Below are positions 11,772-22,680 of a DNA stretch of 64,000 nucleotides, one piece after another; the stretch's first letter is position 1, and each line of letters starts with the position of its first letter. Source of the DNA: Dimorphilus gyrociliatus (taxonomy: Eukaryota > Annelida > Polychaeta > Dinophilidae). The stretch lies in NCBI GenBank assembly GCA_904063045.1, contig CAJFCJ010000005.1:305310-369309 (forward strand). Direction: 5' to 3'. A program made the translations under genes and the position numbers. The notes beneath the pieces are model-generated. The model worked only from the letters and a program-made list of their open reading frames with translations. It was not told the DNA's origin and did no database searches.

Positions 11772-13025
11772 TCATTCACTTTCTTTTGAATCTAAATGTT
11801 GATTTTTAATATTTTCGACATTTTCAAGAGCCGAATTGACTGAAGCATAAATAGAAGAGAAAAAAGCTTCGAAAAGTGTAACTAGGAATCTTTCTTTAGA
11901 CGAAATTTCTTGAACATTTATTGCTGGTGCAACCATTTCAATTTTATATTGTTGATTGAACACTGACTTTACTATTTGTTCTTGATATTTACAATAAGGT
12001 TGAGATGATATTATAACAATTGACTTGGACATTAAACTTTCGCCGTACTGTCGAATTGTTTCCTCAAGGCTACTCTTTGTATTTGGTCTTACATATTTCC
12101 ATACTCCTTTATTCTGTTCTTTAAGGATCTTTGGACTATTTACAATATCTAATGGATATTTATTTATTATCGGGTTTCTCTTTGCTAAAAACGATATCAT
12201 ATCTGTTTCTGTTGGCCATTTAACACCGTATTTTGAATTAATACATTCATAGATTTGTTCATGAGCAGACATAACAGCAGCTCCATCTGTTACGGATACT
12301 CCTTCAAGATACTTATCAATTTCGCTTTGTATTTCCATACAAATATCGCATTTATTGTATTCATCCGATGACTTCTGCAGCATTTCTGCAATAATTTCTA
12401 CAGCTATCGTTTCTCCATTGAGTCTATTGTCGGAATCATTGGGCCAAAGATCTCTCTCACCTCCGACTAGAATAATACGAGATGGATTTATTTCCTTATT
12501 CTTTAGCATGTTTGCTGCAGCCTGTAATCTTAGATTAAAGCCATAATAAGCTGCTCCCAGAATTAACAGAGTATGGAATGTATTATTCTTGGGGATAATC
12601 TTATCTATAAATCCTAAATTACGAAATTTTTCAACCAGCGTATCGAAAAACTGTACCATGTCAATACGGGAAGACATTTGTCTTCGTTCCATTCCTTCCG
12701 GTCTGAAACGTGATCTCTGATTTTGTCCTATACTATTAAACCATTTTAGAGCCTCTGATATAGATGGAAACTTTTGAAAGAAAGTTCCAGCGTCCAATAG
12801 ATTGTTTTTAGCCTCTTCATTAGTCATTAAAGTATCCGGTGTTTTGCCGTTTGTAAAAGCTCCTGAAGCGTGAAATAATTGTAAAAAATCCATTTTCTGT
12901 GAGAGTGTTTTATAGCCGTAATAATGTATTGTTTCAAACAAAATATTCCTTTTTTTACAGTCTTCCGCATCAATTTGATCATAAGATAAACATTCCTTAG
13001 TCGTTAACTCATTAGAAGTATCCAT
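11772..13025 (-). CDS. Intronless YdcF/DUF218-like protein, possible horizontal acquisition
   Basis: A single open frame of 417 residues from the ATG at 13025 (an in-frame ATG at 13055 is possible but begins with a low-complexity stretch). The middle reads LLILGAAYYGFNLRLQAAANML, then SRIILVGGERD, and a Glu-containing NGETIAVEIIAEML. The C-terminal part has NTKSSLEETIRQYGESL then SIVIISSQPYCKYQEQIV. This is the order of elements in the bacterial SanA/YdcF (DUF218) Rossmann-like fold: ILGA, VSGG, E, T-x-E-N helix, VTSxxH. The length is greater than typical DUF218 domains (about 150-200 residues). No signal peptide or membrane helix is seen. It lies tail-to-tail with ZYG11-like A (gap about 120 bp). 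Lack of introns is notable beside intron-rich neighbours. The specific substrate is unknown. Confidence 0.6.
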   Translation of the reverse strand: MDTSNELTTKECLSYDQIDAEDCKKRNILFETIHYYGYKTLSQKMDFLQLFHASGAFTNGKTPDTLMTNEEAKNNLLDAGTFFQKFPSISEALKWFNSIGQNQRSRFRPEGMERRQMSSRIDMVQFFDTLVEKFRNLGFIDKIIPKNNTFHTLLILGAAYYGFNLRLQAAANMLKNKEINPSRIILVGGERDLWPNDSDNRLNGETIAVEIIAEMLQKSSDEYNKCDICMEIQSEIDKYLEGVSVTDGAAVMSAHEQIYECINSKYGVKWPTETDMISFLAKRNPIINKYPLDIVNSPKILKEQNKGVWKYVRPNTKSSLEETIRQYGESLMSKSIVIISSQPYCKYQEQIVKSVFNQQYKIEMVAPAINVQEISSKERFLVTLFEAFFSSIYASVNSALENVENIKNQHLDSKESE

Positions 13026-13476
13026 TTTATGTTTCTTTAAAAAAAAAAGGAACAATATTAAATGTTTAATAATGTTACTATCTAATTATTCAACTAGTTC
13101 TATTTTCTAACTTCTTAGTTGATAAGGCAGATTTTTTTTTTTTGTAATATGTATTGAAAATATAAACCGACTGGCCTATTTTTTATTCAGATTAGATGAA
13201 GTAACGCGAAAGAATTCGATTTGAATTGGAAAAAAATTAGTAATTATTGTTACAGACACGGCAGTATTTATCATTTTAGCGGATATTTTTATATAGACAA
13301 AATATTTCGTTATATTTGCTTTAGTATTATGTTTATAGACTGAAAAGTTGTTGTACAGACTCGGTCTTAATGTAGAATTTGTACTCAATGTAGTATATTC
13401 GAGTATTGATTAGAAATAATACGATAAGAAACTTTATCATTGCTTTTTTCATTCATTGAACATTCAACTGCAAAAA

Positions 13477-15034
13477 TTAACGGTAATTGAATGAATTTTC
13501 CAGAATTTTCGATAGTATATCGTTCATTTCTTTAAATTTTGAATTATATTTCATATCTTGAAAATATATTAAATAAATTATAATTAATTAGTAATTTGCA
13601 TAATTTATTAGAAACTTACGTATTAGTGGTTTTATTTCTAATATTCTTTCAGTAATATTATTCCATTCAAATTGATTTCCACAATCTTTTTCTTTAATCC
13701 ACAGAATCAGTTGAAAGAGATGATAAATGAATAAAGTTCTATCGCATCTTGTAGGATAGTTACAAATTGTATAATAGAGTTTTAAAGCTCTATTGAATAT
13801 CTTGAACAAATGATAGATAATTTAAAAAGTGTTAATTTATTAATAATTTCAATACCTTTAATAAATTATCACGATGTAGTTTCTCTACATCAATATCTCT
13901 TTGATCCGCCGATCTAGCTTCTAAATGTAATACAATAAATTCAAAAAGCTGTACCAAATCATCAAAAGAAACTTTTAAACAACTAAAATAATCGATTTCG
14001 CTGTTGATGAAATCTACTGCAAAATTCTGGAATAGATAAAAAAAAATCGTAGAGTATAAGTTTTATAGTTTTAATACTAGATATCACGTGATAGTATCGT
14101 GGGAAAATAAGTTGATAATTATATAAATCATTTCGTAGTATGCTATTTTTAGGTATTTTACCAAAATATTTCAACTTTGTATGGCATTTTACGAATTTCC
14201 TATTGGAAATAGAAGAAAGTGTCCAGTTAGTTTAAAGTTATGTAATAAGAGTATTATTAACTTGATAAACTGTTCGTTAATTCTGAAAATAGGAAGGGAA
14301 ACGTATTCTAAATTCATCCAACTGTTGTAATAGGACAACAAATTTTCAATTGTATTCAATAATTCAATACAATTTTCATCAATTTTACTCGAAAATTGAA
14401 TTTTTTGTAGATTCTTAAGTGATTTTAATACTAATAGATCATTAATACGAAAATATTCGCAACATTCATCAAATATAAAACTATTCAAGTTGATTAAATT
14501 ATCAATTGAATTGAATTTTAGTATAAAGGTTTTGGAAATATTCAATTTTTTTAAATTTATGAATTCTTTGCAAATAATATCGAATCCTTTTGTTTCTATA
14601 TTCGTTCCATATAAATTTAGGTTTGTTATATTTTTAAAATGAACTAATTTGCATAATTCATAAAATAAATACTTCTTTTCTTCTAATTCGTTAATGTTGT
14701 TATTATTTTCCAAAATATTAATTAGGTCATTTATATCAATATCATAAAAATTAAATATTCTCCAATATTTACATGGTGGAATCTTTTTAAATGATAATTT
14801 CGATGAATATTCATAAGAATACGCTTCATATTTCAAATTCTTTAATTTGTATCTATTACATTCTAAAGTATGAAGAAATTTCTTTGAAAGTCCGCCATTT
14901 TTTTTAGTTATTAACCAAAAGATTTGATCTTTTAGATCATAGGGAATAACATTCTCCTCTTTAAGCAAAGAAGTTTGATACATTTGAAAATTCTTTTCAA
15001 TATATAATAAAATTAAATTCTGTAGACTATTCAT
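13477..15034 (-). CDS. ZYG11-like LRR protein B
   Basis: Minus-strand gene with ATG at 15034. Exon 1 (about 14190-15034) carries the BC-box-like LQNLILLYIEKNF start and degenerate LRRs including ITNLNLYGTNIETKGFDIICKEF and LKKLNIS. The equivalent of the FIQ..P motif (IKLIILLLHNFKL) is in exon 1 itself, so the intron found there in copies A, C, D and E is missing here. Further exons at about 13860-14018, 13615-13795 and 13477-13560 add the helical ARM-like tail (for example IFNRALKLYYTICNYP) and end at a stop at 13477. The exon joins keep the frame through GT...AG introns of about 55-65 bp, except a longer one (about 14019-14187). Function is inferred from family only. Confidence 0.65.
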
Positions 15035-15739
15035 CCTTCAGGAAATGATATTCAACAACTTATCCTTATCTAAAACTCTTTAAAATCATAGAGAAATGTC
15101 TATTTAAGTAACATTGGTATTATATGAAACTGTATATTTTTAACTAGCATTAATCCCCTTACCAAAGGAATTATGTAAGATTATTGAAATAATTAAAGAA
15201 AAAAAAATCCGGATTATTAGAATAAATGAAACTAAGTTTAGTGTTAAAAAAAATCAATTACTTAATCACTGTTTTCATAAATGGCAGCTTTAATTATTAA
15301 TAATATTAAAACTCATATGATAAATGATATTCAATAAAGATTACATTAATGCTACAATGATTACTATGAAATTATTCAACTACTTTAGTTTAAATACAGT
15401 AGAACTGTTGTCAATGGCAGCAAAATGTACTTTGAACGACCCTTTAATACTTATTCATGAGATTTCATTAATATTGAACTATCGGTGAACTTTTCAACTG
15501 TAGAATCATACATTACATTAAATAAAGTCAAATTTACGCATAGTAACAACCTCGTTTTGCTATGGGTCAATAGTCTTTGTGAAAAAAAGGTTAGGGAAAG
15601 ACCTTGTCAATACTGATCCAACAAAAGAAGAATAGCCAAGTTTCATTATTGTAATACTATATTAGTGGAAAGATTTCAGTATCACATTGAAGCATCAAAC
15701 ATTAAACTCTGAAAAGCAAACTTGAAATCGATAAAAACT
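15035..15739. other. Intergenic, nothing recognised
   Basis: AT-rich spacer between two divergently oriented genes. There is no exon-like frame and no clear repeat. Confidence 0.45.
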
Positions 15740-16024
15740 ATGAAAGTTTTAAAGAGTTTTGAGGAAATTCTATTGCTGCTAACTTTTGCAATGTTTTTTA
15801 TCCATGCTCTAGAAATTTCTCCACCTCCAAATCGAAAGATCCGAGCATTACCTCCACCTGGAAAGGCGCATGGACTCCCTCCTAGCGGTAATACAGACAA
15901 TTTACCTCCAAGTCGCAAGGTACGAGCATTACCTCCATCTGGAAAGGCGCATGGACTCCCTCCTAGCGGTAATGCGAACGGTCTACCTCCCAGTGGCAGC
16001 AGTATCAATAAGCAGGAACAGTAG
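15740..16024 (+). CDS. Small secreted Pro-Gly repeat protein, candidate amidated-peptide precursor
   Basis: A 94-residue single-exon protein. The ATG at 15740 is the first ATG of the frame (the frame extends upstream only through non-ATG codons). Residues 1-24 form a signal peptide (leucine/phenylalanine-rich, ending FIHALE). The rest is built from LPPSG-type units. A segment of about 20 residues (RALPPxGKAHGLPPSGN plus flank) is duplicated, and its DNA copies (about 15832-15890 and 15910-15970) are nearly identical. Each copy contains R-ALPPP/S-G-K: a basic residue, a short peptide, Gly then Lys, the layout of alpha-amidated neuropeptides. Alternatives are a structural or antimicrobial Pro-rich peptide. 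No known family is recognised. An AATAAA poly(A) signal lies near 16290. Confidence 0.6.
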   Translation: MKVLKSFEEILLLLTFAMFFIHALEISPPPNRKIRALPPPGKAHGLPPSGNTDNLPPSRKVRALPPSGKAHGLPPSGNANGLPPSGSSINKQEQ

Positions 16025-16329
16025 ACATTCAAGAGAGTGAAAGTAAAACTTTTTCAGAAGATAGAATTCTTAACGAGATATTAGATATATCATTCCTTAT
16101 ATCAGATAATCTTGAGTTATTATCTCTTTTGTAGAAAAGAAAAGGATGCTAAAAATCAATGATTATATTGTTTTATTGTTTAACATTTATCGTCAAGTGC
16201 GGACTACTAGGCTCTATTACGTAAAATATTATTGTGAGATTTTTGCAGTATTGCAGTAGACTATCAATTAATACAATTATACGAAACGAAATAAAACTAT
16301 TAATTACGTAATAATAATAATATTAATAT

Positions 16330-17441
16330 TTATGAAAATTCACTCAAGTGTGAAATGATTTGAACATCTATGTCGCAAACTGAAACAATATTGAGCATTT
16401 GAGTTGAATTTGAATTGGATAGCCATTTAATATAGATTAATTTACATAATCTATAACCGCAACTACATTTGAAAGAACACTTTCCCGTTTGTGATGATTT
16501 TAGTGAACATTGATAAAAGATTCCACTCCATAGGTCATTTTCTTTAAAGTATTGATCCGCGGACGGTACGTAAACAACAACGAAAGGCAACTCCGAACTA
16601 CTGGAGCACGTGAAATTATCACCTGTAATATCAACTTGAACCATATTTGAATATGGTCGATAGATTTGATATATAAATTTTTGCTGTTTTGTCGAGTTTA
16701 ACTGATAACAAGTTTCATATCTCTCAGGCGATGACAGACCTCCCAATTCGCAGACATTATCAACCATTAGGTGTCCGTATAATCCAAGGTAAAGATCTTC
16801 TTCAGGAATTACTAACGTTATAGATGAAATTATTTAAAATAATGTATTATTATATAAAAAATGTACTCACAAGGTGATCTAAATACCGAAACGGCTCTGT
16901 TATTAAATTGAAAAACTGATAACAAAGTATTATCTTGTTTCTGAAGAGAAATTTGGTTTTGAGTGCGTTCGCAAAAGGAATTCTGGGATTTATCGTTTAT
17001 AATCCATACGTATTTACCTTTAATTATTACACATACATACAATTTTTAAAGGTACGCTTCTACAAACTTTTTTACCTCTAACTTTAAACTTTACAGCTGC
17101 AGCAGGATTGGTCAACAACTTACGATGCCATACGTAAACAAGCTCTGCATCTGAATTAGGATCGTCTGGAATTAATTCCAATTCTCCTAGAATAGATAAT
17201 AAGAAATAGGAGAATATTTATTCATAGCACGAACAAATAATTTAAAACCTCCAGGTAAAAAACATTTCGGTGTACTTGTTAACTTGAAGCAACAACCTAA
17301 ATTTGAGCATTGTTCAGCAACGTTTACTGCCTTACCGCATTCAATTCTTTCATCACTTGGCATGTAACATATTTTTGAATTAATAGTAGAAAAATTGTTT
17401 AGAATTAAACCAACTATTAATAGAATATTTGAACAATTCAT
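16330..17441 (-). CDS. Secreted trefoil (P-type) domain protein
   Basis: ATG at 17441 with a signal peptide (residues 1-22). It is followed at once by one trefoil domain with six cysteines in the pattern C-x9-C-x9-C-x4-CC-x8-C (CYMPSDERIECGKAVNV... then GCCF). Exon 1 ends after FLPG. Exons at about 17080-17188, 16872-16981 and 16330-16815 follow with short introns. The last exon encodes about 150 residues rich in Cys (KCSFKCSCGYRLCKLIYIKW) that I do not recognise. Its overall layout recalls the beta-sandwich tails of the secreted lectin-like genes elsewhere in the window. Trefoil domains stabilise mucus or act in defence at epithelia. The role here is inferred. Confidence 0.7.
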
Positions 17442-18610
17442 CGTTTATTGTTGAAATGTTCAAGTTTGAACTAAAAATAAAGAACAATGTCATTTTTACC
17501 TTATTTATATCATATTCTCAATAAAAAGAGGATAATATCAATTTCTAATTAATATAAAAAATAAAGAAGAGATTTTTGCAACTTTTGTTTTTAAAAAAAA
17601 AAACAATTTCGAACATTTTGAATATTAAAAGACTTTATTTTTTTATTTTCTAAATGTTTCAAACTTTAATAAATATTCGATAAGAATATAAAATCGGAAG
17701 TGTTAAGTATCTTTTTCCCTCTGCCTCTTTCTCTCTCTCTCTATTGTTCAAATTTTATGCTTTTTTATACTAATTAACTAATAATTGAACGTTTAATTTC
17801 TAAATTTCTTTCTCCTTTTCAATAAATGTTATAACATTGAATTGAAAATTTGAAATTAGATTATAAGGGTAGAGACCGATAGGAAATGATGGATAGGGTT
17901 TAGATTACGAGAAATAAACGAAGTAGTAACTTTAAAGAGCTGTGGTCTTTATATAATGTTTTTTCTTTTTGACCAAATGCTACTAATATTGATTTATGTT
18001 TCTTGTATGAATAACTAGCTATTCTACTAGTAAACTACCATTGAAAGGGGTGAGATTATAGTATTTTTTCTATATATATATATATATATATGTATACTGT
18101 ATATATAAAATTGTAACACCCACAGCTAATATCATTAATCTTTCTTACAAGAATGATAAAAGTGGTTCGGTTATTGTTATTATTTATATTTTGAACTTTA
18201 ATCCTTCTAAATATAGTATTTTAAGATAAGAATGAAGAAGTGGGTGATGTTAATTAATCCTATGAGATTTATTGATTAATTAAATGCATTGTTTATAGAG
18301 GGAATAGATATTATTCTTATCAGATTATACCCGATAGATCACATTTACTATCGAAATGGTTTAACGGCTTTGAGTATGCATTTTTCGTATTGAAAGATGA
18401 ATAATCTGTTAGGCCAGTTTTTACCTTGAATGCAGTGATCGTTGGATTCTTTCCTTTTGTTAGTTTCGCAGAGAAATTTCTAGTCGGAGTTTACACTTTC
18501 ATACATACTGTATTTATTGAAATATAGGATATTCTAATAAAATATTTCTCTAATGAATGGATTATTGATAGTTTAAGGAAACACCTGCAAAATTATTAAT
18601 ATTTCAAAAT
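17442..18610. other. Intergenic, microsatellites
   Basis: Divergent spacer between the trefoil gene and NLR 1. It contains a CT-rich run (about 17721-17744) and a (TA)n tract with a TATACTGTATA core (18071-18107). No exon is recognised. Confidence 0.5.
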
Positions 18611-21600
18611 ATGAAAGCTTTGGAAAAATTAAATTTTAGTTTACAAAGAGAAAATCTGCAAAAACTCTTCTTCGATCAAAGTATTTTTATTCAAGTAATA
18701 CAGAAATTATCTGATCAAAATATTATAAATTCTAAAAAACAAGAAGAAATCGATAATCAATATAAATTTAGAGGTAAAATGAAAACAACCAATCTAATTC
18801 TAGATATATTGGCAACCCAACCTCTTAATACTGCAAATGAGATAGTAAATGGTCTAGAGGTGGATAATAAATACTTGTCCGAACATCTCATGGATATTCA
18901 AAATGGATGGTTAAAATTAGTTGCTGATTTGAAAAATGAATGGAAAGAAAAATATTTGTACATTAAACTTCTTCCTCTTGGATATGTTAGAGAAATAAAA
19001 ACGACAGATGTTCAAGCATCAATTGAAATGATGAATTTAAGCAATAAAGCTATATTCGAAACGTATTTAAATTCAATAAATTTGAATTATTCAAATTTTT
19101 ATAAAATTTTTCAAGCAAATTTTAATAAAATCCTTATTCAAGGTGAATCGGGAATTGGTAAAAGCGTTCAATTAAAGTATCTTGTTCATTCGTGGGCAAA
19201 CGATTATTGGGAGATATGCAAAGATAAAATTATTATAGTTATTATATCGAGGAATGTTTTACCAAGTGATGACGTATACGATACAATACTAAAGCAGAAT
19301 TTTAGAAATATTCCCTATATGAATAGAGACATCTTAATGTCGCTTTTCCAGGAGAAAAATTCCAATATTCTACTATTTATTGATGGAGCCGATGAATTTA
19401 ATATCTTGAATCATCCGTTAAATAATATTTTTGAAAAATCAAATTGTTCCATACCAACTGTAATTTGGTCTCGTAAAAGAAAAGCTCAAACTATTCAAAG
19501 TTCGTGTGACGTCACTTTCCAATTAACAGGTTTCGATAGTTCACAATTTAAGAGTTTTATACAAAGGTATTTTATTTCTATTGAAAAATCGGAAGTTTTC
19601 ATTAGAGAACTTGAGCAACAAACTAGTACTATTCAAAGCTTATTAAAGGTACCATTGATGGGACTGATGTTTTATTTTATCTGGCAGGAACTAGGTAGTA
19701 TTCTGGATAAAAGCTTATACGAAATCTATGAGAAATTAGTTGTCTTACTTCAAAAGAATATAGGATTATCAAGTGAAAGTATATTGAATAGAATGTTAAT
19801 GGTCTATAAACTATGTTTCATTTATCTACCATCTTCTAAAATATTAGTACCAGTAGACAAACACGAAGAAGAGGAACTGGTGAAATGTATAGGCTATTTT
19901 GCTCAAATTATACCTCAGTATCATACAACTCCGAGATCGGTTGAAATTCAATTTTTACACCAATCTTTACAAGAATATTTCGCCGCAAAATATCTAATTG
20001 ATAAATTTCAAACAACGAAAAGTCTTAGCTACTGGAAAACATCATTCGATAATCAATTAACTAAGATGAATAATACGAAATTATACAACGTTATTGAATA
20101 TATTAGACAGAGTTCAAATGAAATATTTCAAAAATTCCTAACCGTTTCGGAGAAATTGCAAGAAATTTACAATTGTAGTAAAGAATTGAAAGATTTATTA
20201 GCGAATGGTATAAAGGATAACAATAAATTATTGATTAAAGACGAATATATCAGTAATATTACTGTAGAAATTTTAACCGAAAAACTCGGAATACATTGCG
20301 TGGATATAACTTTAATAAATCCAAATATAGATTTATCTTTTATGACCAATCAGCTTTGTTCAAAAGCTAAATGTTTAAAGAATTTCATCATTTGTGTGAA
20401 AAGTTCAGAAAAATTTGTAGAATTGAATGCAAATCTATGGTTCAGTATTTTAAACTTGTTAGTTTCTACTAAACTTGAAAGCTTTATATTGAAAAGTGTA
20501 CAAAATGATAACAATTTACAGAAATCGTGTCTTGAAAAAAGATATCGTAATTCGGTAAGGGATACGGATTCTAAACAAACTACAAGTACTATGGTACAAG
20601 ATTCAACTCCAAATCTTCGAACACTCGATCTTTGCGGATGTCGTCTGTCCGAATCTCAATCAAAAGAACTTGCATCGTTATTATTAAAGTGTAATAATTT
20701 ACATTCTTTAAATATCAGATATACGAAAGTAATGAATTCTGGATTTATAGATATTTGTAATGGATTAAAAAATAGTTGTAATAGACTAAAAGTATTAAAT
20801 TTATATGGATTTGGTTTGTCTGAAGCAGAGTCTCTGGCTTTAGGAGAAGTATTAAGTGTCTGCTGTCAAATCGAATCGATTGATTTAGGTTGGAATGTTA
20901 GTATGGGCGCTGGATTGAACTCTATATGCGAAGGTTTGAAACTGTCCAACGAAACTCTTAAAAGTCTTAGTGTCTATTGGTGTGATTTAAATGAAAATCA
21001 ATCGGAAGCCTTAAGAGAGCTGTTACTTCATTGTTCAAATATAGAAGCTTTAAATCTAGCTTGGAATAAAAATATAAATGAAGGATTACAAAGGGTATTA
21101 GAGGGTCTTGAGCATTCTCACTCTACATTAACTAGTCTTAACCTTCAAAATTGTAACCTAACTGAGAAACAGTTGGTTTATTTGGGAGAATGGATAAAAA
21201 CTTGTTCTAGTATTAAACAATTGGATTTGGGCGGTAATAGAAGTATGTTCTGCGGCTATAAAATGATAATCGACAATTTAAAATCGTCTTCCGATTCAAT
21301 AACAAGCCTTAACTTTTACGGTTGTAATTTAACCGAATTTCAAGCAACAAATCTAAAAGACCTTTTAGTATGCTGTTCAAACATTCAATCATTAAATCTC
21401 GCTTGGAATAGAAATATGGGTTACGGAATTCAATCGATAATAAACAGTTTAAAAAGTTCATGCAATACTATTAAAACTCTTAATTTTTGCGGATGTGATA
21501 TAAGAGAAACTCAATTAATATCTTTAGCAGAATTATTATCAATTTGCCCAAAACTTGAATTATTGGATTTAAGTTATAACACAAAAATGAATTATGGACT

Positions 21601-21760
21601 TAAAGAAGTAATTAACACTTTAAAAACCTCTTCAGATAATCTAACCAGTCTAAAAGTAATTGGTTGCCGTTTGACACACGATCAAGTAGATACTTTAAAG
21701 GAATTACTATTGACTTGTCTAAATGCAATTGACCAAACTCGTAAAATTTCTCTTTATTAA
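18611..21760 (+). CDS. CARD-like/NACHT/LRR receptor (NLR 1), intronless
   Basis: One open frame of 1049 residues. Residues about 5-95 look like a CARD-type death fold (helix-rich, with IQVIQKLSDQNIINSKKQEEI and LILDILATQP). The NACHT domain has Walker A GESGIGKS (about 178-185) and Walker B ILLFIDGADE (about 253-262), then a winged-helix region ending in HQSLQEYFAAKYL (about 450). From about residue 665 there are ribonuclease-inhibitor-type LRRs alternating in 28-29-residue units (LxxLxLxxCxLxxxQxxxLxxLL). This is the NOD-like receptor plan: cytosolic sensors that oligomerise through NACHT and signal through the N-terminal death fold. Full-length and uninterrupted, so probably functional. The lack of introns is unusual beside its neighbours. 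Confidence 0.9.
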   Translation: MKALEKLNFSLQRENLQKLFFDQSIFIQVIQKLSDQNIINSKKQEEIDNQYKFRGKMKTTNLILDILATQPLNTANEIVNGLEVDNKYLSEHLMDIQNGWLKLVADLKNEWKEKYLYIKLLPLGYVREIKTTDVQASIEMMNLSNKAIFETYLNSINLNYSNFYKIFQANFNKILIQGESGIGKSVQLKYLVHSWANDYWEICKDKIIIVIISRNVLPSDDVYDTILKQNFRNIPYMNRDILMSLFQEKNSNILLFIDGADEFNILNHPLNNIFEKSNCSIPTVIWSRKRKAQTIQSSCDVTFQLTGFDSSQFKSFIQRYFISIEKSEVFIRELEQQTSTIQSLLKVPLMGLMFYFIWQELGSILDKSLYEIYEKLVVLLQKNIGLSSESILNRMLMVYKLCFIYLPSSKILVPVDKHEEEELVKCIGYFAQIIPQYHTTPRSVEIQFLHQSLQEYFAAKYLIDKFQTTKSLSYWKTSFDNQLTKMNNTKLYNVIEYIRQSSNEIFQKFLTVSEKLQEIYNCSKELKDLLANGIKDNNKLLIKDEYISNITVEILTEKLGIHCVDITLINPNIDLSFMTNQLCSKAKCLKNFIICVKSSEKFVELNANLWFSILNLLVSTKLESFILKSVQNDNNLQKSCLEKRYRNSVRDTDSKQTTSTMVQDSTPNLRTLDLCGCRLSESQSKELASLLLKCNNLHSLNIRYTKVMNSGFIDICNGLKNSCNRLKVLNLYGFGLSEAESLALGEVLSVCCQIESIDLGWNVSMGAGLNSICEGLKLSNETLKSLSVYWCDLNENQSEALRELLLHCSNIEALNLAWNKNINEGLQRVLEGLEHSHSTLTSLNLQNCNLTEKQLVYLGEWIKTCSSIKQLDLGGNRSMFCGYKMIIDNLKSSSDSITSLNFYGCNLTEFQATNLKDLLVCCSNIQSLNLAWNRNMGYGIQSIINSLKSSCNTIKTLNFCGCDIRETQLISLAELLSICPKLELLDLSYNTKMNYGLKEVINTLKTSSDNLTSLKVIGCRLTHDQVDTLKELLLTCLNAIDQTRKISLY

Positions 21761-22680
21761 TCAATTAATTACAAAGATGCTATGCTATTTAGCTTTTTTT
21801 ATTATTAATAAGAAAAGACTAAACTAAACAATCCCTTATTTTTTTTACCGTATTTTCAATAATAAACTCTTTTCTTCCAAGTATTGATATTCTCCCTTCA
21901 ATAAGATCTCTCTTTTTTCATATTAATGCTTAAAGGTTGATTTATTTAAAAGAACCAATAGAGAAAAAGAGTACGACATTTCAATACTACTTAACTCAGC
22001 CTATTAGTATAAAATCCAGAATATTTAAGGTAAGAAAATTCGATCAGATAAAATACTAACGATAAAGTCTATTAACATATAATAACTAATTATTTAACCA
22101 ATTATTTATAGTCCACTAGTACAATTGCTAAAAATATTGATATTATAGATATTTAGATATTGTTGTATGTCTTTGTATAAGCCAATGTATAACGATGGAA
22201 TAGATATCTATAACATATGCATAAGATACTACTTTGCGGGAAATTCTATCTCAAAAACAAAACATAATAACAAAAACGCAAGTAAAAAAAATCAATTATT
22301 TCAATCAATAGTTGTAAACACATTAGAACAGCTTTAGCTGTTTCCGATTGCGTAACATATAGTAATATTAATGAAGTATAGATATATTTAGTCAACTGTC
22401 TTTCGATACTTTATCTAACCCGCTCTAGTGTTAGTTTTTCTATATTGGAATATCAAATATTATCTACGTTCATCAGTTGTTTCAGCAAATCTTATTACGT
22501 TTTAATATAATATTTATATTAAAATATGACGCCTACCTTTCATGCCTTTTATTCATCATTTAAGGAGACAGAGAACTATCTTCGACAGGTTGTTATTCAA
22601 TAATCTAAGCCTTTTTTTTAATTTAGATAATTCTTTCAATTTAGTATAAAGATGAAAAAAATATTCAAATATTATGCGAC
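21761..22680. other. Intergenic, nothing recognised
   Basis: AT-rich spacer between two same-strand genes. There is no exon-like frame or repeat of note. Confidence 0.45.

Noticed and set aside
13176-13388. Minus-strand 70-codon frame upstream of the DUF218-like gene
   Set aside because: Low-complexity composition and no recognisable motif or exon partner.
15682-16032. Minus-strand open frame with Gly-Gly-rich repeats opposite the small secreted protein
   Set aside because: It is the antisense image of the plus-strand repeats. The plus strand has a signal peptide and logical start.
18071-18107. Possible repeat array such as CRISPR
   Set aside because: It is a (TA)n microsatellite without spacers, and the DNA is eukaryotic.
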